Source of the DNA: Pirellula sp.
Lineage (GTDB): Bacteria; Planctomycetota; Planctomycetia; Pirellulales; PNKZ01
Length of the DNA: 64,000 bases
NCBI GenBank assembly: GCA_013822735.1
Contig: PNKZ01000014.1
Location: 62,001 to 126,000, forward strand
Direction of reading: 5' to 3'
The notes below the pieces were generated by a model. It worked only from the letters and a program-made list of their open reading frames with translations, searched no databases and was not told the DNA's origin. Positions 28,155 through 36,868 of this stretch are shown piece by piece. Position 1 is the first letter of the stretch. Each line of letters begins with the position of its first letter. The position numbers were made by a program, and so were the translations under genes.

Positions 28155-29645
28155 ATGACCGCCGCCGCTCGCTACATTTTGGCTCTGGATCAAGGAACGA
28201 CGTCGAGTCGGGCGATCGTCTTCGACAGGGCCGGGCTTGTCGTCGCCCAGGCGCAACAAGAGTTTCCGCAGATCCTCCCCGCGCCGGGTTTCGTCGAACA
28301 CGATCCGGAAGCGATTTGGAACTCGCAACTGCAAACGGCCCGCGACGCTCTGAAGAAGGCTCAAGTGGAACCGTCGCAAATCGCGGCGATCGGCGTCACC
28401 AACCAGCGCGAGACGACGATCCTCTGGGAGCGCGCGACCGGCAGACCTGTCGCCAACGCGATTGTGTGGCAGAGTCGTGTGAGCGCGCCGATCTGCGAAC
28501 GGCTAAAGGCCGACGGGCTCGAACCGCTCTTTCGCGAGCGCACAGGCTTGGTTGTCGACGCCTACTTCTCCGGCACGAAGATTAAGCACTTGCTCGATAC
28601 CGTTTCCGGATTGCGCGAGCGGGCCGAGCGCGGAGAGATTCTCTTCGGCACGGTCGACACGTATCTCACGTGGCGACTTACGGGCGGCAAGCGGCATGTG
28701 ACCGACACGAGCAATGCGAGCCGGACGCTGCTTTTCAATATTCACACGCTCGCGTGGGACGACGAACTGCTGCGTGTGCTCGGCATTCCGCGGGCGATGC
28801 TGCCGCAAGTTTGTTCGTCGAGCGAAGTGTACGGCGAAACGGAAGCATCGCTCTTTGGTGCGGCGATTCCGGTGGCGGGCATCGCCGGCGACCAGCAAGC
28901 GGCGACCTTCGGGCAGGCCTGCTTCGATATCGGCGACGCAAAAAACACCTACGGCACCGGCTGCTTCCTGCTGTACAACGTCGGCGGGAAGCCGGTTGCG
29001 TCGAAGTACAACCTGTTGACGACCGTCGGTTGGACGCTCGCCGGCAAGACGACGTATTGCCTCGAAGGTTCGGTGTTCATTGCCGGCGCGGTCGTCCAAT
29101 GGCTGCGCGACGGGCTCGGCGTCATCCGTCGCTCGAGCGATGTGGAAGCGCTCGCCGCCACGGTGCCCGACAACGGGGGCGTGTACTTCGTGCCGGCCTT
29201 CACCGGCCTCGGGGCGCCGTATTGGGACCCGCACGCGCGGGGCGCGATGTTCGGGCTGACGCGCGGCACCACGGCCGGTCACCTCGCGCGAGCCGCTTTG
29301 GAGGCGATGGCGTTCCAGACGCTCGACCTCGTGACCGCGATGCAGCAAGACGCCGGCGCGCCGCTCAAGCAGCTGAAAGTCGACGGCGGCGCGTCGGTGA
29401 ACGATTGCCTGATGCAGTTCCAAGCCGATCTGCTGAACGTGCCGCTGGTTCGCCCCGCCACAACGGAGACGACCGCGCTGGGGGCCGCGTATCTGGCAGG
29501 CTTGGCCGTCGGCTATTGGGACGGACCGGAAGACGTTCGCAACCAATGGCAGGCACAGAAACGCTTCACGCCGGCGATCGATGACGCGACGCGTACGAAC
29601 CTGCGCGCCGGCTGGGCCGATGCCGTGCGCCGCACGCGGTCTTAA
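28155..29645 (+). CDS. glpK: glycerol kinase
   Basis: A 496-residue FGGY-family kinase that phosphorylates glycerol to sn-glycerol 3-phosphate. Seen: [17 protein letters not shown] (phosphate 1 loop), [62 protein letters not shown] and [23 protein letters not shown] at 28155 gives the usual length; upstream residues are not family-like. No glpF or glpD is adjacent. Confidence 0.96.
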   Translation: MTAAARYILALDQGTTSSRAIVFDRAGLVVAQAQQEFPQILPAPGFVEHDPEAIWNSQLQTARDALKKAQVEPSQIAAIGVTNQRETTILWERATGRPVANAIVWQSRVSAPICERLKADGLEPLFRERTGLVVDAYFSGTKIKHLLDTVSGLRERAERGEILFGTVDTYLTWRLTGGKRHVTDTSNASRTLLFNIHTLAWDDELLRVLGIPRAMLPQVCSSSEVYGETEASLFGAAIPVAGIAGDQQAATFGQACFDIGDAKNTYGTGCFLLYNVGGKPVASKYNLLTTVGWTLAGKTTYCLEGSVFIAGAVVQWLRDGLGVIRRSSDVEALAATVPDNGGVYFVPAFTGLGAPYWDPHARGAMFGLTRGTTAGHLARAALEAMAFQTLDLVTAMQQDAGAPLKQLKVDGGASVNDCLMQFQADLLNVPLVRPATTETTALGAAYLAGLAVGYWDGPEDVRNQWQAQKRFTPAIDDATRTNLRAGWADAVRRTRS

Positions 29646-29679
29646 AGCGCCCCAAACTTAAGGGGACGACGTAAAACGA

Positions 29680-29734
29680 CAAACTCCAAACCTACGTCGG
29701 CCCCCAGAGAGAGCCGACGAACGTTTGGAGTTTG
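29680..29734. terminator. bidirectional terminator hairpin between glpK and the basic small protein gene
   Basis: An outer 12-bp perfect stem (29680-29691 with 29723-29734) encloses an inner GTCGGC/GCCGAC stem. It lies between convergent stops. On the minus strand it is followed by GTCGTTTTACG, a short T-run; on the plus strand there is none. Confidence 0.6.
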
Positions 29735-29765
29735 CAACCGCGAACAGCTGTGATCGTACCGCGGA

Positions 29766-29969
29766 CTAGCGCTTCTTCGGCGCGTCGGCGTCGATGCCCA
29801 GGTTGGCGATGATGATTTCAGCGCCCGGGGTCATGTTGCGAATCTTGTCGGCGATGACGAGCTTTTCCGAAGCCGTGGCCTTCTTCAGCTTGCGCTTGAA
29901 GATGACGAGCTTTTTCTTGCGATGGCGGCGGCGCTTGATTTCCTGCTTACGATCCGAAATTCCACCCAC
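29766..29969 (-). CDS. small basic conserved protein (DUF6800-like)
   Basis: A 67-residue very basic protein (GGISDRKQEIKRRRHRKKKLVIFKR...), predicted to be a helical, nucleic-acid- or ribosome-binding peptide with a folded tail (MTPGAEIIIANLGID). I recall a planctomycete domain of unknown function with this RRRHRKKKL pattern; the DUF number is from memory. It converges with glpK. Confidence 0.72.
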   Translation of the reverse strand: MGGISDRKQEIKRRRHRKKKLVIFKRKLKKATASEKLVIADKIRNMTPGAEIIIANLGIDADAPKKR

Positions 29970-30152
29970 GACGAACTCCCGGCTGATGGTGTACAGGTTG
30001 CGTATTCGAAATACCGGCCGCGCTCAGGGCACTGGAGCTTGGACGCTGCCGGAACCAATTGCTTTCGGAATGGGCTCTTTCCCCAAATTCGAAGCCATTT
30101 TTGTACCACGAAGGCGGTATTCGGTCAACGGAAGAGCGTTTTGCCGCGGCTG

Positions 30153-31775
30153 CTACGGCCCGACGGGGCGAATCTTGCGATACCACTCCGTCCAGCGTTT
30201 GGCTTCCGCGCCGCGGGTCGCCGCGTCGGTCGAGAGCGGCTTGCCGTAGTTTTCCGTTTCGCGAGCCAAGAAACGGAGCCCGTCGACCGCCGCTTGGTGC
30301 ACCGTCGGATTCTCGTCGTGAATGGCTTCGATCAGGATCGGCACGCCGGTCAGGTCGTGCGAACGGCCCAGCGCCCGCAGCGCCGCCGCCTTCGATTCGG
30401 GCGAGTCTCCCTTGGCGAGTTCGAGCAAGCGCTTGGTCAACTCGTTGGGAGCCGGCTTATCTTTCGCAGGTTGCAGGTTTTCCAAGCCGGAGAGCGATTG
30501 CACGAAGTTGGGATCGTCGAGTTGCTTTAAGAGCGCTTGAATCTGATCTTCCGGACGCGCCGCAACGGACGCCGCGCTCGGCGTTCGACTTGCGCCGGCC
30601 AAAGGAATGCCTCGGCCGCCGTAGAGCGTGCCGGGCCCGAGCGCCTCGACCTTCGCAAGGGCGACGCGCGTCGACCGAATGAGAAACAGCACGCTGAAAG
30701 CCGTGCCGGCCACTTCGCCTTCCCCTCCTTGCCACGAACCGTCGATCCTTTGATTCTGGAGCAGGAAGCGTACTCCGTCGTCGTACCATTTCGTGGAACC
30801 GGGACTATGCAGAGCGGCCGCTCGAAACGATTGAAACCGCTCGATCGTGTAGAGGTGATAGTGTGGAAATTCCGCACTGAACGACTCATCCGTGCCGCTC
30901 AGCGACTGCGCCCCCAAGGAGAGCGCCGCTTGCACGGACTGGGCGTCTTCGCGGGCCGCCGTCGGAACGTTCGACTCGTCGACGGGCTTCAACAGCGGCG
31001 AAACGTCCGACTTCTTTTTCTCGCGAAAGTCGTACACCAAGAAATGATTCCCGGCTAAATACAAGCTCGCCATGGCCGCTTCCGTCATGCTGCGGCGAAT
31101 CTCCCGCTGCGCGATGCGCTCGGGCTTCGTGGGAACCTCCCCTTGATAGGGCCAAGCGCCGCCGACGTCCTGCACTTCGGTGAGCCACTTGAGTGCGCGC
31201 CGCCACACGTCGTCGGGCACGGTAAATCCATGTTGCTCGGCGGTCCATAGTCCGTAGACGCCGTATTGCGTCATCGACGTATCGCCCGTCGGCATATTCA
31301 AATAACCCCAGCCCCCGTGCGCCTTTTGTCGCTTCTGCAGCAATCGAACAATGGCACCGATCTCCGAGGTATGGGCCTGCGGATCGAGTTCGAGAAGAAA
31401 CACCAACGAAAGGCCGAGACTATAGATGATCGAAGGTTCGGTAGTTTCAGGATCCTTCAGCGCGAAGCGGATCGCTTCGACGGCGCGCTTCACATGCGGA
31501 TGCTCGGGCTTCCCCTGATACACCATCACGCGTCCGACCAGCGCTTGCGCGCCGAGACGATCGTCGGGTACCGGCAACTTGTCTAAGTACGCGACTGCGG
31601 CCGCCACGGCTTTCCTCACCTCGGGACTTTCCGGCGTGAGCGACTGCGCAGCGACCGGTTGCACGTCGGCCCACCGCAACACACAGGCGCACGCTATCGC
31701 CGCGATACGAACGAAGCCGGCACGGCGGCAAATCCCGACATGATTCGGCGGCGGGCAGTCCGAGGTAAAGTGCAT
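30153..31775 (-). CDS. exported prenyltransferase/squalene-cyclase-fold and HEAT-repeat protein
   Basis: A 540-residue exported protein with a signal-like N-terminus (FVRIAAIACACVLRWADVQPVAAQ). It has an alpha-alpha barrel of terpene-cyclase repeats (about 70-400), seen in QKAHGGWGYLNMPTGDTSMTQYGVYGLW, DVGGAWPYQG and QNQRIDGSWQGG, and then a C-terminal HEAT-like segment (SPESKAAALRALGRSHDLTGVPILIEAIHD). No catalytic DxDD motif is obvious, so it is more likely a binding or scaffold protein than a cyclase. ATG at 31775 was chosen; the frame extends to 31925. Confidence 0.8.
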   Translation of the reverse strand: MHFTSDCPPPNHVGICRRAGFVRIAAIACACVLRWADVQPVAAQSLTPESPEVRKAVAAAVAYLDKLPVPDDRLGAQALVGRVMVYQGKPEHPHVKRAVEAIRFALKDPETTEPSIIYSLGLSLVFLLELDPQAHTSEIGAIVRLLQKRQKAHGGWGYLNMPTGDTSMTQYGVYGLWTAEQHGFTVPDDVWRRALKWLTEVQDVGGAWPYQGEVPTKPERIAQREIRRSMTEAAMASLYLAGNHFLVYDFREKKKSDVSPLLKPVDESNVPTAAREDAQSVQAALSLGAQSLSGTDESFSAEFPHYHLYTIERFQSFRAAALHSPGSTKWYDDGVRFLLQNQRIDGSWQGGEGEVAGTAFSVLFLIRSTRVALAKVEALGPGTLYGGRGIPLAGASRTPSAASVAARPEDQIQALLKQLDDPNFVQSLSGLENLQPAKDKPAPNELTKRLLELAKGDSPESKAAALRALGRSHDLTGVPILIEAIHDENPTVHQAAVDGLRFLARETENYGKPLSTDAATRGAEAKRWTEWYRKIRPVGP

Positions 31776-32034
31776 AGCGAGACAACCGGAATCCGTCGCG
31801 GCAGTGTTGATCGGTCGCGTCGATTGTAATCTCGCCGGCACCGTTCGGCACGCGGCCCGACGGATCGAAGCCGCACGCGGAGGGCCGCACGCCGGAAACT
31901 TCTCGCGAAGCATGGCAATTGACAAGGTTTCGGCGGGAAATTAGGATTTCGGTTTCGATTGTTGTGAGCGGGAGCCTGCTAGTGGGCCGCGTGCTTCTTA
32001 GCGGGCATAATCCGTTCGACAAGCAGTCGAGATC

Positions 32035-32107
32035 GGTCAGATAGCTCAGTTGGTAGAGCAATGGACTGAAAATCCATGTGTCCCCGGTTCGAGCCCGGGT
32101 CTGACCA
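32035..32107 (+). tRNA. tRNA-Phe (GAA), likely attachment side of the phage region
   Basis: A 73-nt cloverleaf. The acceptor is GGTCAGA/TCTGACC with discriminator A. The D arm is GCTC/GAGC, the anticodon loop CTGAAAA gives GAA, and the T arm is CCCGG-TTCGAGC-CCGGG. The genome changes character directly downstream, from host metabolic genes to phage regulators. tRNA 3' ends are common integration sites, so this is the probable left boundary. The matching right-hand repeat would be outside the window. Confidence 0.95.
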
Positions 32108-32198
32108 CTTGCAGAGTTCGTGAGTTCCAAACTCGGTCCTACCGGACCCTGCAAGGAAATGGCCCGCGCCACGTGCGCGGGTTGTTTTCGGTGTTCGT

Positions 32199-32217
32199 GA
32201 CTATCTCAGCCTGTTCA
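32199..32217 (+). promoter_or_regulatory. degenerate copy of the phage 19-bp motif, ahead of the first regulator gene
   Basis: GACTATCTCAGCCTGTTCA matches the copy at 52138-52156 at 14 of 19 positions. It sits 13 nt before the first Cro/CI-type gene and right after tRNA-Phe, in line with that gene. Confidence 0.5.
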
Positions 32218-32230
32218 TAAGGAGCCGGAC

Positions 32231-32533
32231 ATGACCACGAAACGGAAAACGGAAAAGAAAATGGGAGTCAAAAAACCGAGCGAGCAGTACGACCGTCACA
32301 TGGCTGCCTTCCGCAGCAACGTACGGGGATTGCTCGAATCGCGCGGCTGGACGACTCGGCAGTTTGCGGCCGAAATTCCGTGCAGCCAGGCATACGTAAA
32401 CATTGTTCTCAACGGTGACGAGCCGATCGCGCTACAGCTCATGTGCAACATCGCGGACGCGTTCGGTGTTCCGGTAATCGCGATGCTAACGCCGGGAGCC
32501 TTCAAAGCGCGTGCGCCGCGAAAGGCGTCGTGA
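32231..32533 (+). CDS. XRE-family (Cro/CI-type) regulator
   Basis: A 100-residue protein with a helix-turn-helix of the Cro/CI type (VRGLLESRGWTTRQFAAEIPCSQAYVNIVLNGDEPIA in order, helices about 29-65) and a basic N-terminus. AAGGAG lies 6 nt before ATG 32231. As the first gene after the tRNA, it is a candidate lysogeny or copy regulator of the element. A second HTH regulator follows at 32958. Confidence 0.85.
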   Translation: MTTKRKTEKKMGVKKPSEQYDRHMAAFRSNVRGLLESRGWTTRQFAAEIPCSQAYVNIVLNGDEPIALQLMCNIADAFGVPVIAMLTPGAFKARAPRKAS

Positions 32534-32536
32534 ACC

Positions 32537-32887
32537 ATGGAAACAGAATTTCCCGTCGGGCTGTTCTTCGGCGTACTCGCGTTTGCCACGGTCGTTGTGC
32601 TTTTGTTCGTCATACCGCGAATCTTTGAAGGCACAGTCTCTATCAATTGGAACGAGATGCGAGCCGCGGCGGCCTCTTGGAAATGTGTCGTCATCTTTTG
32701 CACCGTCACATGCTGCGTCGCTGCCGTTCAGTGCTCGTTAATTCTTAGGCCGGCTGAGTACCTTCCGATTGCCGCCCACACCGATCGTGGGTGGGCGATT
32801 TACCGTGTCGCGACGCATCCGGTCGACAACGCCTCGCGATACGAAAAGGTAACGGACTCGACGCAAGCGCACGCGGTTGGGTCATAA
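32537..32887 (+). CDS. two-helix membrane protein, unknown
   Basis: A 116-residue protein with helices GLFFGVLAFATVVVLLFVI (about 8-27) and CVVIFCTVTCCVAAVQCSLIL (about 50-70), then a soluble tail. It starts 3 nt after the regulator stop, so it is probably co-translated. Phage genomes often place superinfection-exclusion or immunity membrane proteins next to the repressor, but nothing in the sequence proves that. Confidence 0.6.
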   Translation: METEFPVGLFFGVLAFATVVVLLFVIPRIFEGTVSINWNEMRAAAASWKCVVIFCTVTCCVAAVQCSLILRPAEYLPIAAHTDRGWAIYRVATHPVDNASRYEKVTDSTQAHAVGS

Positions 32888-32957
32888 CCGCACATTTCGT
32901 TCGCATCGTAGTCAGTTGAATATTGAAGTCAATCCACTAAACCGTACAATCGGAGCC

Positions 32958-33212
32958 ATGAACGTGCTAACCGATGAACAGATAAAATCGAATATCCAGC
33001 AAAACATTGATCGTTTGCTAAAAATTCGGCACTGGACCCAGAAGGAACTGGCGAGCCGTGCCCAAGTCCGAGAAAGCGTCTTATCAGACGTAAAACTCGG
33101 CAAATCAGTGCCTGGTCTTTCGATCGCACTTCGCATTGCGGAAGCGCTAGACATCACTGTTGATCGCCTCGCGAGCGACCCACCGAAAGAAAATTCGAAA
33201 CGGTCTGCTTGA
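32958..33212 (+). CDS. XRE-family helix-turn-helix regulator
   Basis: An 84-residue single-domain regulator. The HTH is clear: IDRLLKIRHWTQKELASRAQVRES, then VLSDVKLGKSVPGLSIALRIAEALDITVDRLA. CGGAG precedes ATG 32958. It may pair with the regulator at 32231 as a CI/Cro-like switch. Confidence 0.87.
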   Translation: MNVLTDEQIKSNIQQNIDRLLKIRHWTQKELASRAQVRESVLSDVKLGKSVPGLSIALRIAEALDITVDRLASDPPKENSKRSA

Positions 33213-33329
33213 CACGAATACGGTTATCCGTAGAATCGTCGCCGTTGAGGTAATCAACGGCGTCATCCGACGCCAGGAATTGGGCGAAGGATGCTCGTCG
33301 CATGGACTGCTCGCTAAATTACGAACCCG

Positions 33330-33381
33330 CCGTCTCGGCTGAATTGGGGCCCGCCTCCCCGTTCGGCCGAGACGGTTTTTT
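33330..33381 (+). terminator. intrinsic terminator after the second regulator
   Basis: The 10-bp stem CCGTCTCGGC/GCCGAGACGG (33330-33339 with 33366-33375) is followed directly by six T residues. It closes the regulator transcription unit on the plus strand. Confidence 0.82.
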
Positions 33382-33404
33382 CATGCGCTAACGGAGTAAT
33401 CGCC

Positions 33405-33716
33405 ATGCTCGAATTCGTCCCCGGCCGCCGCTATTTATTCCAAACCGCCACCGGCCAGCACGTCGGCACGTTCGATGGAAGTTCCAAAAAGGGCCTCGTT
33501 TTTACCGACGTAACGAAAATCCTCGGTCTTCAAAAGATCGCGAGTCTTGTTGTCGATCCGAGCAAGGTTCTTGATGCCGAGCCGTGGTTGCAGTCGATCG
33601 AGCTCGTTGACGCCATGGATTCCATCAACGTCGCAGAGCACAAGAAGCTCGCGAATAAAATCAAAGCCCGCAAGGCCGTCGTCATCGAACGAGCGACGCC
33701 CGGGAAAGATTGGTAA
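33405..33716 (+). CDS. hypothetical phage protein
   Basis: A 103-residue soluble protein beginning MLEFVPGRRYLFQTATGQHVGTFDG, an SH3-like beta start, then helical and Lys-rich (EHKKLANKIKARKAVVIERA). No family recognised. It is flanked by two strong terminators, so it is an isolated transcription unit. Confidence 0.62.
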   Translation: MLEFVPGRRYLFQTATGQHVGTFDGSSKKGLVFTDVTKILGLQKIASLVVDPSKVLDAEPWLQSIELVDAMDSINVAEHKKLANKIKARKAVVIERATPGKDW

Positions 33717-33779
33717 GCGAAGTGAGGACCGGCGCCGCATGGTGCGACGTCGGATGGAGCGGCCAAGTAGGGCCGCATG

Positions 33780-33831
33780 CGGTTGGGCGCTCTCGCCCGT
33801 GAGAGCGCCCAACCGTCGCAGGAGTTTTTTT
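33780..33831 (+). terminator. perfect 15-bp hairpin with T-run upstream of csrA
   Basis: Arms 33780-33794 and 33801-33815 are fully complementary around GCCCGT; a run of T residues follows 9 nt later. It ends the preceding unit. Because it sits 33 nt before csrA and the leader then carries two GGA triplets (in CAGGAG and AAGGGAG), it could also take part in CsrA self-control. Confidence 0.75.
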
Positions 33832-33847
33832 CTCAAGGGAGTTCGTC

Positions 33848-34072
33848 ATGCTGGTTTTGTCACGGAAGAAGAACGAGTCGATCATCATCAATGACGACAT
33901 CGAGATCGCCATCGTGGAGATCCGCGGCGATAAGGTTCGGCTCGGCGTCGAAGCCCCGAAGGAAGTGCCGGTGCATCGCAAGGAAGTTTGGCTCGCAATC
34001 GAACGCGAAGCCGCGGCGGCTGACCATCTAGGCGCTGTCGACAAGCCCAAAGAGCCGGGCATTCACGAGTAG
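33848..34072 (+). CDS. csrA: CsrA/RsmA-type translational regulator, phage-encoded
   Basis: A 74-residue RNA-binding dimer-forming protein that binds GGA loops in mRNA leaders. The whole core is present: [20 protein letters not shown], then [19 protein letters not shown] including Arg44. The tail is longer than in host CsrA (usually 61-70 residues). It is encoded partly by a copy of the phage 19-bp motif (34022-34040), giving [15 protein letters not shown] precedes ATG. It lies between a terminator and the recombination genes. Confidence 0.93.
   Translation: MLVLSRKKNESIIINDDIEIAIVEIRGDKVRLGVEAPKEVPVHRKEVWLAIEREAAAADHLGAVDKPKEPGIHE
34022..34040 (+). promoter_or_regulatory. phage 19-bp motif, copy inside csrA
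   Basis: GACCATCTAGGCGCTGTCG lies in the coding end of csrA, oriented with transcription and 57 nt before a second copy at 34097. Confidence 0.6.
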
Positions 34073-34096
34073 TCGCGGCTTTTTTTCCGTGCCGTT

Positions 34097-34115
34097 GACC
34101 ATCTAGGGCTTTTCA
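34097..34115 (+). promoter_or_regulatory. phage 19-bp motif ahead of the recombination gene unit
   Basis: GACCATCTAGGGCTTTTCA ends 17 nt before the GTG start at 34133 and points toward it. Confidence 0.72.
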
Positions 34116-34132
34116 CTCCGAGGGTTCCGACC

Positions 34133-35044
34133 GTGAGTTCAGACAACAATCCCGAAAACCTACCGGCCCGCAGCGACGATCAACGGCCGTCGCACGAGCT
34201 CGTCGAACGTCGCAGCACCCTCGCCGACCTGCGCGACAACGCCCTCAGCGTTCCCGTCGAGCAGATGGTCGCTGCGCTCGACGAATACGTGGATCGCCGC
34301 GCCGCGTTTTACGAGTGGCTACTTCGTCAGCTTGAGCAAGGCGTGCACTTCGGCGTGCCGCCGGGGATCAACGTCAGCACGAACGTCGACCCCAAACGCT
34401 GGCGCACCAAGCCGTCGCTCTACAAGGCCGGCGCCGACTTCATTTGCGACCTGATGGGCCTGCGAGACGAGTACGAAGCCGATCTTGCCACGTGGGAAAT
34501 GATGGGCAAGCCGACGGATACGCTCTACCGCCGCTGCCGGCTCTACTCTCGAAGCAACGACAAGCTGATCGGCGAGGGAACCGGCGCGCGTAAGAACTTC
34601 GACAAGAAGATGGACGCCAACGGCTCGATCAAAATGGCGGACAAGAACGCCAAGGTAGCCGCAACGATCAACAGCTACGGGCTCTCTGATCTCTTCACGC
34701 AAGACATCGACGACAACCAGCCGCCCGAGCATCCCGAGCCAAAGCAACGAGGCAGCGCCCCTCAGCCGAAGACGCGCGGCCAACGTCAGAACCAAGAGCC
34801 GCCGCCCGTCGAGCCGCCGAACGACGAAGGCGAGATCGATCCGAACGACGTCGTCATTGAGCCGATCGAGCTTGATCGCCTCATCAAGGAATGGAAGACG
34901 CAGCAACCGGGCAGCCCCGGCAAAGAAGAGTTCGCCGCGTGGGCGCTTGTCGTCGTTCCCGGCGATTGGAACCCGAGCCGTCTTCTCGGTTGGACGCGCG
35001 GCCGTGCGGACAAGTGTTGGGCCAAGCTCGGAGTGCCGACGTAA
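34133..35044 (+). CDS. conserved phage protein, probable recombination accessory
   Basis: A 303-residue protein starting GTG 34133. The central part resembles a phage family found next to YqaJ/RecB-like exonucleases: LEQGVHFGVPPG, then RTKPSLYKAGADFICDLMGL, then GTGARKNFDKK, then SIKMADKNAKVAATINSYGLSDLFTQDIDD. The tail (about 200-250) is Pro/Gln-rich linker, then a short helical domain ending in LGWTRGRADKCWAKLG. The role is inferred from the family's usual neighbours, not proven. The stop overlaps the next ATG (TAATG). Confidence 0.7.
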   Translation: MSSDNNPENLPARSDDQRPSHELVERRSTLADLRDNALSVPVEQMVAALDEYVDRRAAFYEWLLRQLEQGVHFGVPPGINVSTNVDPKRWRTKPSLYKAGADFICDLMGLRDEYEADLATWEMMGKPTDTLYRRCRLYSRSNDKLIGEGTGARKNFDKKMDANGSIKMADKNAKVAATINSYGLSDLFTQDIDDNQPPEHPEPKQRGSAPQPKTRGQRQNQEPPPVEPPNDEGEIDPNDVVIEPIELDRLIKEWKTQQPGSPGKEEFAAWALVVVPGDWNPSRLLGWTRGRADKCWAKLGVPT

Positions 35045-35469
35045 TGAGCCCTCAAGATCGCTACACCGCCGAGGGTCTGGACACGCTCGCCGCGTTCATC
35101 GACGTCGACGATGAGCCGGAAGCCGCGTTGCCGGAGCTCGACCGCAGCGAGCTCGAAGGCTTTTCCCTTTGCCCGGCGGCGGCGGTGATTCGCGAACAGA
35201 AGCTCGTCGTCGACGGCAGCAACGCGACGAACAGCGGCAACGAAGTGCACGCGGTTCTCTCGGCGGCGATTACGGAGTGGATCGATACGCAGGGTTGGAT
35301 GGGCGGCGAGCAAGGGTCGAAGCAAGTCGGCTATGCCCGTGCAACTCCGAGCGTGGCATCAACCACGGGCTCGTGCCGACGAACATTTGTACGTGCGACG
35401 AGTGCGATCCGCAGCAGACTGGCTCGGTGCGCGAAATGGATTACGACACAGCGCCGGTGCTCGATGTGA
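35044..35469 (+). pseudogene. N-terminal fragment of a RecB/Cas4-like PD-(D/E)XK exonuclease
   Basis: The frame opens with a plausible nuclease start: LEGFSLCPAAAVIREQKLV (the usual S-x-C-P motif), then GNEVHAVLSAAITEWI. From about 35340 the residues become low-quality (ATPSVASTTGSCRRTF...), and the catalytic D and ExK motifs never appear. At the same point the +2-shifted frame becomes the good one (see next entry). This looks like a deletion or frameshift that removed the nuclease core. Alternatively the reading frame is intact and the family call is wrong. Confidence 0.45.
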
Positions 35470-36254
35470 TGCGCGACGCGTTGCAACGGGTGTACGATGC
35501 CTGTGCCGATGAAACGCTTGTGAACGGGCCGGGTAATGGCAAGGGAAAGCGCTACGCGATCGGCGTCGCCGCGGCCGTGGCACTGGCGCTCGGCCGAGCT
35601 AAGGAAGCTCCCGCCCAAATGGCAAAGACGAATAAGGTCAAATTTCCGTCGCAGACAATGGGCGACGGAACTCAGGCAGGCACGCTTAGCGTATTCGCGA
35701 GAGCTTGGAACGGATGCTTGCAAACAATCCGCGAATTGAATCCCGACCTGAAATTTGAAGAGGCTTGCTTAGATGAATCACGCAAATTTCATTTGGACTT
35801 GGGATTGGCAGACCGTATGCAAGCCCGTGCCGACACCGCCGAAGCCGAAGCGGTGAAGGTGCGGGAGCGATTATCGTCGCTTCAAGAGCACTGCCGGCAA
35901 CTGGTCAACGTGCTCATGTGGCTGAACCAAAGGGGCGGGCTCGGGCTCGACGTTCACGAGCGAATTACCGCCGTGCTCACGAGGGAGCATACCGTGCCGA
36001 CGGCACCGGAGCCGGCAAGCGATACGGACCGCCAACAACTCGCCATCGCCAAACTGCTTCTCGGTCAAGTGGACAACCGCATGTTTCTCGTGGGCCGGTT
36101 CGAGATTCGTAGGCGTGACGGCGGGTGGATTCTCGTTCTCCCTGGAACCGGAACGCTGGTCGACGGCCCCGGTAAGTTCAAAGAGTTTGCCGATCCGGTG
36201 CAAGCGTCGCTGCGGGCTAAGGAACTGGCCGACGTGAAAGGCGGTGCCGCTTGA
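35427..36254 (+). CDS. hypothetical phage protein with coiled coil; start uncertain
   Basis: About 275 residues from GTG 35427 (or ATG 35436). It has a helical N-terminus, a coiled-coil-like stretch (ADTAEAEAVKVRERLSSLQEHC) and a C-terminal RDGGWILVLPGTGTLVDG segment. The same frame is already sensible upstream, with a Cys cluster (CPCN...ICTCDECDP, from about 35351) that has no start codon. The gene may therefore be missing its real N-terminus at the junction with the exonuclease fragment. The stop overlaps the next start (TTGA). Confidence 0.5.
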   Translation: MREMDYDTAPVLDVMRDALQRVYDACADETLVNGPGNGKGKRYAIGVAAAVALALGRAKEAPAQMAKTNKVKFPSQTMGDGTQAGTLSVFARAWNGCLQTIRELNPDLKFEEACLDESRKFHLDLGLADRMQARADTAEAEAVKVRERLSSLQEHCRQLVNVLMWLNQRGGLGLDVHERITAVLTREHTVPTAPEPASDTDRQQLAIAKLLLGQVDNRMFLVGRFEIRRRDGGWILVLPGTGTLVDGPGKFKEFADPVQASLRAKELADVKGGAA

Positions 36255-36610
36255 GCACGCTACAGACTCTCTTCGACACCGTGTTTGATGCGTCGGCATT
36301 TCAGGCATGCTCATCGGACAAGGAACGCCGCGCGTTTCGTCGCCGTGCCGAATCACTCATCGCCGGTTACATGAGCAGCGCGAGCGTAAATACCAGGGCC
36401 GTGCGACTCGTGTCGATGATCGACGACCTCCGCGCCGACGAAGGCGACTCCGTCGAGATTCTCTGCGACAACCCGGAAGGCCCGCCGAATAATGCCGTGC
36501 GCGTCTCGGCCGGCTGGACGAACTACGAGTTTGAACGCTTTGAGGGTGCCACGCTCGAAGCCGCGCTCACGGCCGCGTGCTTTGCCAAGGCGGAAAGGAG
36601 TGGCAAGTGA
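36251..36610 (+). CDS. hypothetical phage protein
   Basis: A 119-residue protein from TTG 36251, overlapping the previous stop by 4 nt. It has a helical N-terminal half and a C-terminal half reading NAVRVSAGWTNYEFERFEGATLEAALTAACF, like a small Phe/Tyr-rich beta-alpha fold. Its TGA overlaps the next GTG (GTGA), so translation is coupled. Confidence 0.6.
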   Translation: MSTLQTLFDTVFDASAFQACSSDKERRAFRRRAESLIAGYMSSASVNTRAVRLVSMIDDLRADEGDSVEILCDNPEGPPNNAVRVSAGWTNYEFERFEGATLEAALTAACFAKAERSGK

Positions 36611-36840
36611 GTCGTCTCATCAGCATCCAATTCCGCGGCGAAGAGCAGGACGTCGAGGTTGTTCGCGACAGCGGCTACGAACCCGACACCGGCGCTCACG
36701 AAATCGAGTGGCACTTCTACGGGCTAACGGCCGAGCAGCACGACGCGCTCAAGATGACCGCCGAAGAGGAAACCAACGTCTGCGATCAGTTGGCCGAGAT
36801 ACTTTCCGACACGTCCCGATTCGATGACGACGTAATTTAG
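36607..36840 (+). CDS. hypothetical phage protein
   Basis: A 77-residue protein from GTG 36607: a beta-rich start (ISIQFRGEEQDVEVVRDSGYEPDTG) then IEWHFYGLTAEQHDALKMT and an acidic tail. No family recognised. It is coupled to the gene before it by a GTGA overlap. Confidence 0.6.
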   Translation: MSRLISIQFRGEEQDVEVVRDSGYEPDTGAHEIEWHFYGLTAEQHDALKMTAEEETNVCDQLAEILSDTSRFDDDVI

Positions 36841-36868
36841 CCGACGTTCTCTTGGAGATTGCGAACCG

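Noticed and set aside
28503-29546. Open 347-residue minus-strand frame across glpK
   Set aside because: Shadow of glycerol kinase with no domain pattern.
35169-35426. Upstream part of the open frame ahead of the 35427 start
   Set aside because: Residues before the Cys cluster are a shadow of the exonuclease fragment, so the frame was not annotated as one long gene.
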